DNA of 64,000 nucleotides from Hyunsoonleella jejuensis (GCF_900111025.1 NZ_FOFN01000001.1:1178001-1242000), one strand, 5' to 3'. Positions 36,108 to 45,713 are shown, counted from the first letter of the stretch. Numbers and translations: made by a program. Notes: generated from the letters alone by a model not told the origin.

Positions 36108-37736
36108 CTATTCTCCTAAAAACGGATATCTATAATCCGTTGGAGTAACAAATGTTTCTTTTATCATTCTAGGTGATATCCAACGCAATAAGTTTTGAGC
36201 GCTACCAGCTTTATCGTTTGTTCCTGATGCTCTGGCACCTCCAAAAGGTTGTTGCCCTACTACGGCACCAGTTGGTTTATCGTTGATGTAGAAGTTACCT
36301 GCACTATTTTGTAATGCCTCTGTTGCCTCAGTAATGGCATATCTATCTTTTGCTAGAATTGCACCAGTTAGAGCATATTCACTTGTGCCGTCAACTAGCT
36401 TTAAGGTTTCGCTGTAAGCGTTATCTTTATATACATAAATAGTGATTACCGGACCAAAAAGTTCAGTACACATCGTTGTGTATTTAGGATTTGAAGTTAC
36501 TAAAACTGTTGGCTCAATAAAATAACCTTTGCTTTTATCATAACCACCGCCTACAAGTATATCAACATCAGCATCGGTTTTGGCTTGGTCTATATATTTC
36601 GCTAGTTTATCAAAAGACCCTTCGTGAATTACCGCCGTAATAAAATTGCCCATATCTTCAGGAGAGCCCATTTTAAAAGACTTAACATCTTCAATAATGA
36701 AATTTTTAACCTCGTTCCAAATACTTTTTGGAATATAAGCGCGAGATGCCGCACTACATTTTTGGCCCTGGAATTCGAAAGCACCACGTGTAATCGCCGT
36801 AGCTACTTGTTTTGGGTTGGCAGATTTATGTGCAACAATAAAATCTTTACCACCAGTTTCTCCAACAATTCTTGGGTAAGTCTTATAGTTATGGATGTTA
36901 TTTCCTATTTGTTTCCAAAGTTCTTTAAATACATGCGTTGATCCTGTAAAGTGTAATCCTGAAAAATCGGGACTAGCCAAAACGGTATTTGTAATCATAA
37001 CAGGATCGCCAAAAACCACATTGATTACTCCTGGAGGCACACCGGCTTCTTCAAAGACATCCATGATCACTTTTGCTGAATATACTTGACTGTCACTAGG
37101 TTTCCAAACTACAACATTGCCCATAAGCGCCATACAAGCAGGCAGATTTCCAGCAATGGCTGTAAAGTTAAAAGGTGTAACGGCATAAGTAAATCCTTCG
37201 AGTGGTCGATATTCTATACGGTTCCAAGCATCACTGGTGCTTTCGGGTTGTTCCATGTATATGTCCGTCATAAACTGTACATTAAAACGTAAGAAATCTA
37301 CAAGCTCACACGCTGCATCAATTTCAGCTTGGTGTATGTTTTTGGACTGCGCAATCATTGTTGCAGCATTAATTTTTGCACGGTAAGGCCCTGCAACCAA
37401 TTCTGCGGCTTTTAAAAAGATACCTGCACGTTGTTCCCATGGCATTTTACTCCATGTTTTTCTCGCTTCTAAAGCCGTAGCGATAGCCTCGTCAATATGT
37501 TTTTGTTCTGCCAAATGATAGGTTCCAACAACGTGTTGATGATCATGAGGAGGCGACATTGTTCTGGTATTTCCAGTGCTAACATTTTTTCCATTAATGT
37601 ATAACGGCACGTCTATTTTGCTATTGAACATAGTTTTGTACATCTCTAAAACAGCAGTGCGTTCTGGTGTTCCAGGGGCATAAGATTTTACAGGTTCATT
37701 AACTGCAATCGGTACATTAAAAAAGCCTTTTCCCAT
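36108..37736 (-). CDS. pruA: L-glutamate gamma-semialdehyde dehydrogenase
   Basis: Delta-1-pyrroline-5-carboxylate dehydrogenase, second step of proline catabolism, oxidising glutamate semialdehyde to glutamate with NAD+. 542 residues, the stand-alone PruA length. ALDH motifs: FNFTAIAGNLP, the catalytic base in VGETGGKDF, the nucleophile in GQKCSAASRAYIP, and QPFGGARASGTNDKAG near the C-terminus. A bifunctional PutA is excluded because the proline dehydrogenase domain is absent. Monocistronic. Confidence 0.96.
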   Translation of the reverse strand: MGKGFFNVPIAVNEPVKSYAPGTPERTAVLEMYKTMFNSKIDVPLYINGKNVSTGNTRTMSPPHDHQHVVGTYHLAEQKHIDEAIATALEARKTWSKMPWEQRAGIFLKAAELVAGPYRAKINAATMIAQSKNIHQAEIDAACELVDFLRFNVQFMTDIYMEQPESTSDAWNRIEYRPLEGFTYAVTPFNFTAIAGNLPACMALMGNVVVWKPSDSQVYSAKVIMDVFEEAGVPPGVINVVFGDPVMITNTVLASPDFSGLHFTGSTHVFKELWKQIGNNIHNYKTYPRIVGETGGKDFIVAHKSANPKQVATAITRGAFEFQGQKCSAASRAYIPKSIWNEVKNFIIEDVKSFKMGSPEDMGNFITAVIHEGSFDKLAKYIDQAKTDADVDILVGGGYDKSKGYFIEPTVLVTSNPKYTTMCTELFGPVITIYVYKDNAYSETLKLVDGTSEYALTGAILAKDRYAITEATEALQNSAGNFYINDKPTGAVVGQQPFGGARASGTNDKAGSAQNLLRWISPRMIKETFVTPTDYRYPFLGE

Positions 37737-37774
37737 TTTTTATATTTTTATTGAATGATCAAAAAATTGAATAG

Positions 37775-37782
37775 CAAATTTA
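37775..37782 (-). promoter_or_regulatory. Candidate -7 element for pruA
   Basis: CAAATTTA is TAAATTTG on the minus strand, matching TAnnTTTG, about 39 bp upstream of the start codon. Confidence 0.4.
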
Positions 37783-37902
37783 CGGATTTAAATAGTATTT
37801 CTATTGGAAACCTCATTTAAAAACGTGGTGAGAATTAGTCAAAAAAGGAGTAAGATTTCTTTATTTTTTGTAAGTTGCCAATTCTTTTTGGACATTATAC
37901 AT

Positions 37903-38628
37903 ATGTGTACAGTAACCATAGCACCAATTAATGAAACCTGTTTTGTTTTAACTTCGAATAGAGACGAAGCACCGAACAGAGCCTCTGCAGCTCCTGAGTT
38001 TTATAATATTAACAATACGCAAGTTTTGTTTCCAGAGGATAAATTGTCTGGTGGCACTTGGATTGGAATAAGTGAAAAAAAACGAGTGATTTGCGTTTTG
38101 AATGGTGGATTTGAAATTCATGAGCGTAAATCATCATATCGATTAAGTAGAGGTGTAGTGGCAAAACATTTTATGGTTGCTGATGCCATTGTTGAAACCA
38201 TTGAGTCTTATAATTTTGACGCCATTGAACCGTTTACTATGGTGATTGCAGATTGGAGTACTACGTTGCAATTTTTTGAATTGGTTTGGGACGGTAATCG
38301 AAAGCACTTTACAGAATTGCCTTTAGAACCAAGAATTTGGTCTTCTTCAACATTGTACGATTCAGCGATGAGAATTAAACGTAAACAATGGTTTGAAGAT
38401 TTTAAATCTGAACACCAGCTCGATAGAGAATCATTGATGACATTTCATAAAACAGCAGGAGCAGGCAATGTAAATTATGGCGCAATAATGGATAGAGGCT
38501 TTGTGAAAACCACAAGCATTACTCAAATTCACAAAAAAACTGAGGTTACAGAGATGCACTATGAAAGTCTTTTAAGCAACCGTCAAACATCTAAAATCTT
38601 CAAAATTCCACAACCCGTTAATGGCTAA
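37903..38628 (+). CDS. NRDE-family protein (TANGO2-like)
   Basis: The frame is open 33 codons further up, but the family starts at Met-Cys, so MCTVTIAPINETCFVLTSNRDE is chosen. Cys2 and the NRDE motif at about 18-23 are the signature of this Ntn-hydrolase-like family, whose eukaryotic member is TANGO2. The biochemical role is unsettled; heme handling has been proposed for some members. 241 residues. Overlaps the next gene by 8 bp, so the pair is co-translated. Confidence 0.88.
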   Translation: MCTVTIAPINETCFVLTSNRDEAPNRASAAPEFYNINNTQVLFPEDKLSGGTWIGISEKKRVICVLNGGFEIHERKSSYRLSRGVVAKHFMVADAIVETIESYNFDAIEPFTMVIADWSTTLQFFELVWDGNRKHFTELPLEPRIWSSSTLYDSAMRIKRKQWFEDFKSEHQLDRESLMTFHKTAGAGNVNYGAIMDRGFVKTTSITQIHKKTEVTEMHYESLLSNRQTSKIFKIPQPVNG

Positions 38629-39613
38629 CACAGGTATTATTTTAACCATGGCATATCCTGAAACCATTGTTATGGTTGCCGATGAATGGTATTCGCCTTT
38701 TTTAAGGTATTTGGGTGTTGGTAAGAAAAACTATTTACGAGCGGGTCATGCGGCGTTGGTGTTGATAGATAAATCCACAGGAATTTTGGAGTACCACGAT
38801 TTTGGGCGCTATATTACGCCAGAACCAAATGGAAGGGTTCGAGGAAAAGACACGGATAATGAGTTAGATTTTCCGTTAGTAGCCAAAATTGAAAATAAAA
38901 CTATTACCAATCTTGATGAAATTTTAGAGTTTTTAGGCACAAACCCCAAACTAACCCATGGTGAAGGAAAATTGGTAGCTTCGGTTTGTAGCGCTGTAGA
39001 TTATAAAAAAGCACGAACTCATATCACCGAAATGCAAAACAGGCATTTTATTCGCTATGCGGCGTTTATTAAGGATGCTTGCAACTGTGCGCGTTTTGTA
39101 ACCGATAGTTTGATTGCTTCTGTTACTGATGCGAAAATTAGGAAGGACCTGATACAATCTAAATGGTTTACACCAAGTACTGTTGGCAATGTGTTACTTG
39201 CTGATACTGAAAATTATGTATATGAAGTCTCTGAAACGGGGCAAACTTCAGAATTTAAAGGTTCTCAAAAAAGTGAAAATGTACGTTACTTTTTAGATAA
39301 GTTAAATGGGCATGAGGTAAATTTTAAAGGAACTTTAGAGCCAAAACCTAACGCTACTATTGTAGAGCATGCCCAATGGTTATCGGGTATTGCAGCAGGC
39401 GCTTGGTTTGAACTACATAAAAATGGAAGTATTGAGATTTATAGGTTTAGACGCATTTCCCCGTATGGCAATGTAGATTGTGATGCCCTTTTTAAGGTAG
39501 AGGATACCTCCTTTAACTATGATTTGTCTTTTGAATTTGTGCATTACTCCAATTGCAAATTTTTTCATGTGAGGCAGGAGCGCAGGGTTTTTAGGTTTGA
39601 GAGGGTTAGTTAA
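38621..39613 (+). CDS. Uncharacterised protein with permuted papain-like motifs
   Basis: 330 residues, no signal peptide. RAGHAALVLID (H43) and CNCARFVTDSL (C156) follow the His-then-Cys order of circularly permuted papain-fold proteins of the LRAT / NlpC-P60 superfamily (compare the NCxxFV motif of LRAT). It may therefore be a cysteine hydrolase or acyltransferase. The C-terminal half (HAQWLSGIAAGAWFEL...YRFRRISPYGNVDCDALF) is unlike anything I can name; a flavobacterial DUF (DUF6695-like) is likely. Translationally coupled to the NRDE gene. Confidence 0.65.
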   Translation: MANTGIILTMAYPETIVMVADEWYSPFLRYLGVGKKNYLRAGHAALVLIDKSTGILEYHDFGRYITPEPNGRVRGKDTDNELDFPLVAKIENKTITNLDEILEFLGTNPKLTHGEGKLVASVCSAVDYKKARTHITEMQNRHFIRYAAFIKDACNCARFVTDSLIASVTDAKIRKDLIQSKWFTPSTVGNVLLADTENYVYEVSETGQTSEFKGSQKSENVRYFLDKLNGHEVNFKGTLEPKPNATIVEHAQWLSGIAAGAWFELHKNGSIEIYRFRRISPYGNVDCDALFKVEDTSFNYDLSFEFVHYSNCKFFHVRQERRVFRFERVS

Positions 39614-39671
39614 TTGTTTTTATGCCTTCCTTACAATGATAGTTTATTCATTAATTTTCTAAGGTTTCTTC

Positions 39672-39772
39672 TGCGTTAGGGATTGAACGGCATGTTTGAG
39701 CTCCTCGAAGAGAGCGAGTAGTGAAAGCCCGACCACTTGCACTGAGCTTGTCGAAGTGTTGTGGTAACGCCC
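39672..39772 (+). repeat. Structured intergenic repeat, copy 3
   Basis: GCGTTAGGGATTG, CGGCATG, a small hairpin (CTCCTCGAAGAGAGCGAG), GTGAAAGCCCGACC, a nested REP-like palindrome within CCACTT...AAGTG..GTGG arms, and GGTAACGCCC. Box order matches copy 1. It fills most of the gap between two convergent genes and its end touches the apaG stop codon. Confidence 0.7.
39742..39756 (-). repeat. REP-like palindrome, copy 4 (nested)
   Basis: CTGAGCTTGTCGAAG, the reverse complement of the core seen at 12043 and 35182. Flanking ACT/AAGT arms extend the stem. Nested in structured repeat copy 3. Confidence 0.6.
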
Positions 39773-40158
39773 TAATTAATAGCGAAAGGCGCACTCAACT
39801 TAAAGGTTGGAATAGCGACTTGAAATTTTTTGGTGGTGGTGAAATTTACCATATTGTAATGCCCTTGCATCGCACCAAAAGGTGAGGTGAGTAAGCATCC
39901 TGAAGTGTAGGTATGCGATTCCCCAGGTTTTAAAACTGGTTTTTTACCAACAACGCCTTCACCTGTTACGGTCTCTAGGTTATTTAAAGCGTCTAGAATT
40001 TCCCAATGGCGTGCGTAGAGCTGTACAGAGTCTTTACTTTGATTTTCTATGGTAATGGTATAACCAAAGGCGTACTGGATTTTATAATTTTTATAAAATG
40101 TGCCCTCGAAAGTAGTTTCGACCGAAATTTTTATGCCTTTTGTTACCTGTTGAACCAT
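39772..40158 (-). CDS. apaG: ApaG domain protein
   Basis: 128 residues with the fibronectin-III-like ApaG fold. Motifs: GIKISVETTFEG, YAFGYTITIENQSKDSVQLYARHW, GEGVVGKKPVLKPGESHTYTSG, and GAMQGHYNM. Often called a Co2+/Mg2+ efflux factor, though the molecular role is not established. It lies downstream of the T9SS plug gene on the same strand (84-bp gap). Confidence 0.93.
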   Translation of the reverse strand: MVQQVTKGIKISVETTFEGTFYKNYKIQYAFGYTITIENQSKDSVQLYARHWEILDALNNLETVTGEGVVGKKPVLKPGESHTYTSGCLLTSPFGAMQGHYNMVNFTTTKKFQVAIPTFKLSAPFAIN

Positions 40159-40242
40159 GTTAAGGATTGATATACAACACTTTTGTGGCGCTAAAATAGG
40201 TATTTTTAAATTTTGAACCTTTAAAAAACCGTTAAATACAGA

Positions 40243-41493
40243 CTAATTGGTGATATTTATCGATGAAACTTCGTTAAACCCAATGATTTTATCGTATCTC
40301 GCCCCTAAATCGCGATAATATACTAATACTTTATAGTTGTTTTCGGTTTGCCAGAAGTTCCCGCTTATGCGTCCTTCATCTAAAGTGCCATCTGCATTTA
40401 CGACTACATATTTGTAATTGTAAAACCCTTGTTTGAGTTTAAAATGGGTTTTATAAATTCTGCCTTCTGGGTAATAATCCATTCTGTTATAATCGTCTAA
40501 TGCATAGTTGTTGTAATTGCCATACACATAAATGGTTTCGCCATTTAGTAGTTCTGGATAGTTTAAGGAAAAATGTACTTCAACATAATCGGCCTCAACC
40601 GAGACATCTTCACGGTCTATGGCTGTTATTTTAAACTGCCCGTTAATATCAGGATTATAGGTATATGGTAACTCCGCCCTAGATCTATTGGTAAACAAGT
40701 AGCTGTGATAAATATCCTCTAGCTTAATGTATTGCACGCCCATTGAAGCGGCTCTTACATCCTTAGTTTCAAAAAATAAATACTCGTTACCACCAGGAAA
40801 AGCGGTTTCATTTACATAGCGATAAATTAATTTATTGCCGATAGTATATTGTGGTTTTATATCAGAAATAGCTGTGTTTAAGTTTCTATTTTGAATGATT
40901 AATGTTTTTATTGTTTGAAGCGGATTGTTAATCTGTGCATTGGTAGAAATTTCAATATCTACAGTTTGCATATAATCAATTGTTTGTACGTCTCTAGAGC
41001 GTTTTATGCTAATGCCTGGAGTAACAATATCTTCATACACCATTAATTTTCTTGAAAACACCAATTCATCATCTCTATCAAATACTGATATAAGGTAATT
41101 GCCCGAAACAGTTAAAGCACGTGTTTGCGCATTTGGAATGCTTAACCTGTAATGCGAATACAATTGAAAGGTGTTGAATGAATTACGATAATCTTGAATT
41201 CTAAAATTATCTACACCAAGCAAGAATTCGGTGCGCACCAAAACAGATTCTGTCCAATCGTAGTTGTAATGTTTGATTTTATAATAAAAATCGGGTTCGT
41301 TTGAAACCAGAGCATCAAACTCTAAATAAAAGGTTTCGCCTAGTTTTATAATTGGTAATTCTCCTAAATCGCTACTGGTGCTTTTGAAGGTAATAGATTT
41401 GATATAATCTGGCGGATTTACTTCTTCTACCTGTGACTGAAGGGATAAAGAGAAAAAAAATACCCCAAAGAGTAAAGAAAATTTACAATGCAT
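40243..41493 (-). CDS. Type IX secretion plug protein (DUF5103)
   Basis: 416 residues with signal peptide (LLFGVFFFSLSLQSQ). All-beta protein with the DUF5103 hallmarks: YIKSITFKS near the N-terminus, FYYKIKHYNYDWTES, SNFQLYSHYRLSIPN-like segment, and the C-terminal GFYNYKYVVVNADGTLDEGRISGNFWQTENNY. In Flavobacterium johnsoniae a DUF5103 protein blocks the periplasmic side of the SprA translocon. It is divergent from the nqr operon. Family assignment secure, exact role by homology. Confidence 0.85.
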   Translation of the reverse strand: MHCKFSLLFGVFFFSLSLQSQVEEVNPPDYIKSITFKSTSSDLGELPIIKLGETFYLEFDALVSNEPDFYYKIKHYNYDWTESVLVRTEFLLGVDNFRIQDYRNSFNTFQLYSHYRLSIPNAQTRALTVSGNYLISVFDRDDELVFSRKLMVYEDIVTPGISIKRSRDVQTIDYMQTVDIEISTNAQINNPLQTIKTLIIQNRNLNTAISDIKPQYTIGNKLIYRYVNETAFPGGNEYLFFETKDVRAASMGVQYIKLEDIYHSYLFTNRSRAELPYTYNPDINGQFKITAIDREDVSVEADYVEVHFSLNYPELLNGETIYVYGNYNNYALDDYNRMDYYPEGRIYKTHFKLKQGFYNYKYVVVNADGTLDEGRISGNFWQTENNYKVLVYYRDLGARYDKIIGFNEVSSINITN

Positions 41494-41573
41494 TCAATTC
41501 ATTTTTGTAAATATAATCAAAATTGATGCCTAAGACTTCATATAATTTAATACTTGTAAATTTCTATTAAATT

Positions 41574-41606
41574 TTTGTGGTAACTATTTTTTAGTTCGTA
41601 TTTTTG
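41574..41606 (+). promoter_or_regulatory. nqr operon promoter
   Basis: TTTG (41574-41577), a 21-base spacer, and TATTTTTG (41599-41606) match both halves of the Bacteroidota sigma-A promoter. Transcription would start near 41612, leaving a ~35-base leader before nqrA. This is the best promoter match in the window. Confidence 0.65.
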
Positions 41607-41646
41607 CACCGATTTTTTTTAGACAACTAATTTCAACAAAGAAAAT

Positions 41647-43002
41647 ATGTCAAACGACATTCGCATTAAGAAAGGTCTAGATATAAAACTTAAAGGAGAA
41701 GCTGAAAAAACCACTGAGACGGCGGTTTTGAGTAACTTTTATGTTTTAAGACCAGAAGACTTCCATGGCGTAATTCCAAAATTAATTTCTAAAGTTGGCA
41801 CGAAAGTAAAGGCAGGAGAACCTGTGTTTTACGACAAATCAAACGAGAATATCAAATTTGTTTCTCCTGTTTCGGGTGAAGTTATTGAGATTGCTCGTGG
41901 TGCTAAACGTAAAATTTTAGAAATAAAAATCCAAGCTGATAAAACACAAACCTATCTAGAGCACGGTAAGTTTGATTTAGGTGCCGCTACACCAGAAGCA
42001 GTAAAGGCCCATTTTTTAGCAGGAGGTTTATGGCCATTTATAAAGCAAAGACCATACGATGTTATTGCAAATCCTGATAAGGCGCCAAAAGCGATTTTTA
42101 TCTCTGGCTATGCAAGTGCACCATTGGCAGCCGATTTAGATTTTACGTTACAAGGAAAAGAAGCGGAGTTGCAAGCTGCGGTTTCTGCTCTTGGGAAATT
42201 AACTGAAGGACAAGTTCACGTGTCTGTTGGTAAAAATTCTAATTCGCCATTAGCTGGTTTATCTGGAGTTACCTTACACAAAGTATCTGGTCCGCATCCA
42301 TCTGGAAATGTTGGAACGTTAATCAATAAAGTAGATCCTGTAAATAAGGGTGAAACCGTTTGGACTGTTAATGCACAAGATTTAGTAATTATTGGTGAAT
42401 TACTCTTAACTGGTAAGTTTAATGCCGAACGCGTTGTGGCTTTGGCAGGTTCTGAAGTAAAAGCACCACGTTATTTTGTTACTAAACTAGGTAGTGAAGT
42501 TGCTACAATGATTTATGACAAAGGGGTTGAGAAAGATGCTAATTCTAGAATTATTTCTGGTAATGTTTTAAGCGGCAAAGAGATTAAACCAGATGGTTAT
42601 TTAGATTACTACAGCAACGTAATAACCATTATTCCAGAAGGTGATGATTATGAGTTGTTTGGATGGAATAAACCTGTGTTTGATAAGGTGTCTACATCAA
42701 GAGCTCTAACTTTTTCTTGGTTAAATCCAAACAAGAAGTATGATTTGAATACCAATACTAACGGAGAGCATCGTGCCTTTGTAACTACCGGAACCTACGA
42801 GGAAGTTTTTCCTTTAGATATTTACCCAATGCAAATTTTGAAAGCTTGTATGTATCAAGATTTAGATGAAATGGAAGCTTTAGGGATGTACGAAGTTGCA
42901 CCAGAAGATTTTGCGTTAACTGAATTTGTATGTGTTTCTAAACAACCGCATCAAAAAATTATAAGAGAAGGTTTAGACTTAATGCTTAAAGAGATAGGAT
43001 AA
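41647..43002 (+). CDS. nqrA: Na+-translocating NADH:quinone reductase subunit A
   Basis: Cytoplasmic subunit, 451 residues, no membrane segments. Contains the N-terminal GLDIKLKGEA, the lipoyl/biotinyl-like hairpin (VKAGEPVFYDKSNENIKFVS), and HKVSGPHPSGNVGTLI, typical of NqrA/RnfC proteins. First gene of the nqrABCDEF operon. Its stop codon shares a base with the nqrB start (TAATG), so the two are translationally coupled. Confidence 0.96.
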   Translation: MSNDIRIKKGLDIKLKGEAEKTTETAVLSNFYVLRPEDFHGVIPKLISKVGTKVKAGEPVFYDKSNENIKFVSPVSGEVIEIARGAKRKILEIKIQADKTQTYLEHGKFDLGAATPEAVKAHFLAGGLWPFIKQRPYDVIANPDKAPKAIFISGYASAPLAADLDFTLQGKEAELQAAVSALGKLTEGQVHVSVGKNSNSPLAGLSGVTLHKVSGPHPSGNVGTLINKVDPVNKGETVWTVNAQDLVIIGELLLTGKFNAERVVALAGSEVKAPRYFVTKLGSEVATMIYDKGVEKDANSRIISGNVLSGKEIKPDGYLDYYSNVITIIPEGDDYELFGWNKPVFDKVSTSRALTFSWLNPNKKYDLNTNTNGEHRAFVTTGTYEEVFPLDIYPMQILKACMYQDLDEMEALGMYEVAPEDFALTEFVCVSKQPHQKIIREGLDLMLKEIG

Positions 43003-44225
43003 TGGGTTTAAAAGAAAAATTACACAATTTTAAAGAAAAGAATAAAGATAAAAAGTGGTTGCCTGCTTTTTCAGCTTTTCATACGTTCTTGTATTTGCCA
43101 AACGAGACTACTCATGGTGGTACACATATTAAGGCTGCGGATGATTTAAAGCGTACCATGAATACAGTTATTATGGCTTTAGTGCCATGTCTTATATTTG
43201 GTATGTTTAACGCAGGATACCAGCATTACCTGGCACTTGGCGAAATAGAATCTGCTAATGGATTTTTGGGAGCTTCGTTTTGGACTATGGATAATTTCAT
43301 CATTGGTTTAACACAAGTATTGCCATTGGTGGTAGTATCTTATGGCGTTGGTTTAGCCGTAGAATTTGTATTTGCAATTATCAAAGGGCATGAGGTAGAG
43401 GAAGGTTACTTGGTAACGGGTATGTTAGTGCCTCTTATCGTTCCTGTTGATATTCCATTATGGATGTTAGCTGTTGCTGTAATATTTGGTGTAGTTATAG
43501 GTAAAGAAGTTTTTGGTGGTACCGGCATGAACATTCTAAATCCAGCATTAACTATTAGAGCTTTCTTATTCTTCGCTTATCCAACATGGATGTCTGGGGA
43601 TAAAGTTTGGGTACACGGTGCTGTAGAAAGAGATAGAATGATTGCAGACGGCGCTAATCTAGATGCCATTTCTGGAGAAACAATTTTAGGGTCTTATGCT
43701 CAAAATAACTCGGTAGTTTATGATTATTGGGATATGTTTTGGGGGATAATACCGGGTTCGGTAGGAGAGACCTCTAAGTTTTTAATAATTATTGGAGCAT
43801 TATTTTTAATCTTTACTAAAGTAGGAAGCTGGAGAATTATTATTTCTACACTTATTGGTGCGTTGGTAATGGGCTTGATTTTTAATGGTGTTGTGGATGC
43901 AGGATGGATTGGAGCGTCGAGCAAATTCTATGGTTTAATGAGTGTTCCTTTTTGGCAACATTTAATTATTGGTAGTATTTTATTTGGCGCAGTTTATATG
44001 GCAACGGATCCTGTAACAGCCTCACAAACAAATAAAGGTAAGTGGATTTACGGTTTCTTAATAGGTTTTATTTCTATTATGATTCGTGTATTCAACCCTG
44101 CATATCCTGAAGGTGTATTTTTAGCCATTCTTCTAATGAATGTTTTTGCACCAACTATAGATCATTACGTAGTTCAAGGGAATGTGAAGAAACGAATGAA
44201 ACGTTTAAAAGTTAAAACAGCTTAA
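43002..44225 (+). CDS. nqrB: Na+-translocating NADH:quinone reductase subunit B
   Basis: Integral membrane subunit, about ten helices, on the Na+ path. The covalent FMN site is the Thr of the S-G-x-T motif: here DAISGETILG with T227, so the flavin-bearing Thr is kept while the usual Ala is Glu. GGTGMNILNPALTIRAFLFFAYP and the C-terminal MATDPVTASQTNKGK are typical of the family. 407 residues. The ApbE encoded near 52.2 kb should attach the flavin. Confidence 0.95.
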   Translation: MGLKEKLHNFKEKNKDKKWLPAFSAFHTFLYLPNETTHGGTHIKAADDLKRTMNTVIMALVPCLIFGMFNAGYQHYLALGEIESANGFLGASFWTMDNFIIGLTQVLPLVVVSYGVGLAVEFVFAIIKGHEVEEGYLVTGMLVPLIVPVDIPLWMLAVAVIFGVVIGKEVFGGTGMNILNPALTIRAFLFFAYPTWMSGDKVWVHGAVERDRMIADGANLDAISGETILGSYAQNNSVVYDYWDMFWGIIPGSVGETSKFLIIIGALFLIFTKVGSWRIIISTLIGALVMGLIFNGVVDAGWIGASSKFYGLMSVPFWQHLIIGSILFGAVYMATDPVTASQTNKGKWIYGFLIGFISIMIRVFNPAYPEGVFLAILLMNVFAPTIDHYVVQGNVKKRMKRLKVKTA

Positions 44226-44227
44226 TT

Positions 44228-45031
44228 ATGGCAATGGATACAGACAAGAATTCGTACACTATAATTTTCGCTATAGCCATGGTTGTGGTTGTAGGATCAT
44301 TACTGGCATTTACAGCCTCATCATTAAAACCTACGATATCAGAAAATGAGCGTATTGAAAAACAACAAAATATCTTATACGCTATGGGTATTAATGAGAA
44401 TGATGAAAGTAGTGCTAATTTTGTAGCAACTACCGAGGCACCGCAATTGTTTACAGAGAACGTATCTGAACAACTTGTATTAGAGTCAAAAGATGGTGAG
44501 ATTATTAGTAAAATGACTGGGCAAGAGTATATGGAAGCTAATAACGGTAAAGAGCCTTATTTAATTGATATTAAAAAGCAAAAAAGTAACGCTAAGGCTG
44601 GAAAATCAAGACTACTGCCACTATTCGTAGGTAATAATAAAGAAGGGAAAAAAGTATATGTAGCTCCTATATATGGTAAAGGTTTATGGGATGCTATTTG
44701 GGGTTACATAGCAATTGATGAGAATATGGTAGTTCAAGGTGCATATTTTGATCATAAGGGAGAAACCCCAGGATTAGGAGCCAATATTAAGCAGCGTTAT
44801 TTTATGGATGATTTTTATGGAGAACATCTACTAACTGAAAACGGAGTTTTTAAGGGTATTACAGTAGCGAAAGGTAATGCAGACCCTAAAAATGAAGATA
44901 AGATGGATAACGAAGTTGATGCTATCGCAGGTGCAACGATTACAGGCGATGGCGTAACAGCCATGATTAAAAGCGATTTAAAGCTGTACAAACCTTATTT
45001 CGATAGTTTAAAATCTCAAAAAACAAATTAA
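44228..45031 (+). CDS. nqrC: Na+-translocating NADH:quinone reductase subunit C
   Basis: One N-terminal membrane helix (YTIIFAIAMVVVVGSLLAF) and a periplasmic FMN domain. The flavinylation motif is DAIAGATITG with T237; the Ser that normally precedes G-A-T is Ala (A234). 267 residues, two bases after nqrB. The FMN is attached in the periplasm by ApbE. Confidence 0.94.
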   Translation: MAMDTDKNSYTIIFAIAMVVVVGSLLAFTASSLKPTISENERIEKQQNILYAMGINENDESSANFVATTEAPQLFTENVSEQLVLESKDGEIISKMTGQEYMEANNGKEPYLIDIKKQKSNAKAGKSRLLPLFVGNNKEGKKVYVAPIYGKGLWDAIWGYIAIDENMVVQGAYFDHKGETPGLGANIKQRYFMDDFYGEHLLTENGVFKGITVAKGNADPKNEDKMDNEVDAIAGATITGDGVTAMIKSDLKLYKPYFDSLKSQKTN

Positions 45032-45032
45032 T

Positions 45033-45677
45033 ATGGGACTTTTATCAAAAAAAGATACAAAATTAATAACAGATCCTTTAGCGGATAATAACCCAATTAC
45101 CATACAAGTTTTAGGTATCTGTTCAGCTCTGGCCATTACGGCAGAGTTAAAGGCATCTATAGTAATGTCTATTTCAGTATTGTTTGTTTTAGGGGTAGGA
45201 AATGTTGTTATTTCTTTAATGAGAAACATTATTCCATCTAAAATTAGAATTATTGTGCAATTAGTCGTTGTTGCGGCATTGGTAATTATTGTAGATCAAG
45301 TTTTAAAAGCATTTGCTTACGAATTAAGTAAAACACTTTCTGTATTCGTCGGGCTTATTATTACCAACTGTATCATTATGGGACGCTTCGAAGCATTTGC
45401 ACTCGGTAATGGGCCATGGCGTTCTTTTTTAGATGGTATAGGTAATGCCGCTGGTTATGGTGCTATATTAATTATAGTAGGCTTTTTTAGAGAACTTTTG
45501 GGTTCTGGAACGCTTTTAGGATTTAAGGTTCTAGGAGACCCGATTGAAAAAACTGGATTGTACGCAATTGGTTATGAGAATAATGGTTTTATGCTTTTGT
45601 CTCCAATGGCTTTAATTGTAGTTGGTATTATTATCTGGGTGCAGCGCACTAAAAACAAAGCATTAATAGAAGATTAG
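45033..45677 (+). CDS. nqrD: Na+-translocating NADH:quinone reductase subunit D
   Basis: Six-helix membrane subunit of 214 residues, homologous to NqrE/RnfE. Visible: KLITDPLADNNPITIQVLGICSALA at the N-terminus (family start), TNCIIMGRFEAFA, and DGIGNAAGYGAILIIVGFFRELLGSGTLLG. Contains one of the conserved Cys residues for the intramembrane iron centre (VLGIC). One base after the nqrC stop. Confidence 0.95.
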   Translation: MGLLSKKDTKLITDPLADNNPITIQVLGICSALAITAELKASIVMSISVLFVLGVGNVVISLMRNIIPSKIRIIVQLVVVAALVIIVDQVLKAFAYELSKTLSVFVGLIITNCIIMGRFEAFALGNGPWRSFLDGIGNAAGYGAILIIVGFFRELLGSGTLLGFKVLGDPIEKTGLYAIGYENNGFMLLSPMALIVVGIIIWVQRTKNKALIED

Positions 45678-45713
45678 TCATAATTCTGAATTCAGAATTT
45701 ATAATTAAAAGGT

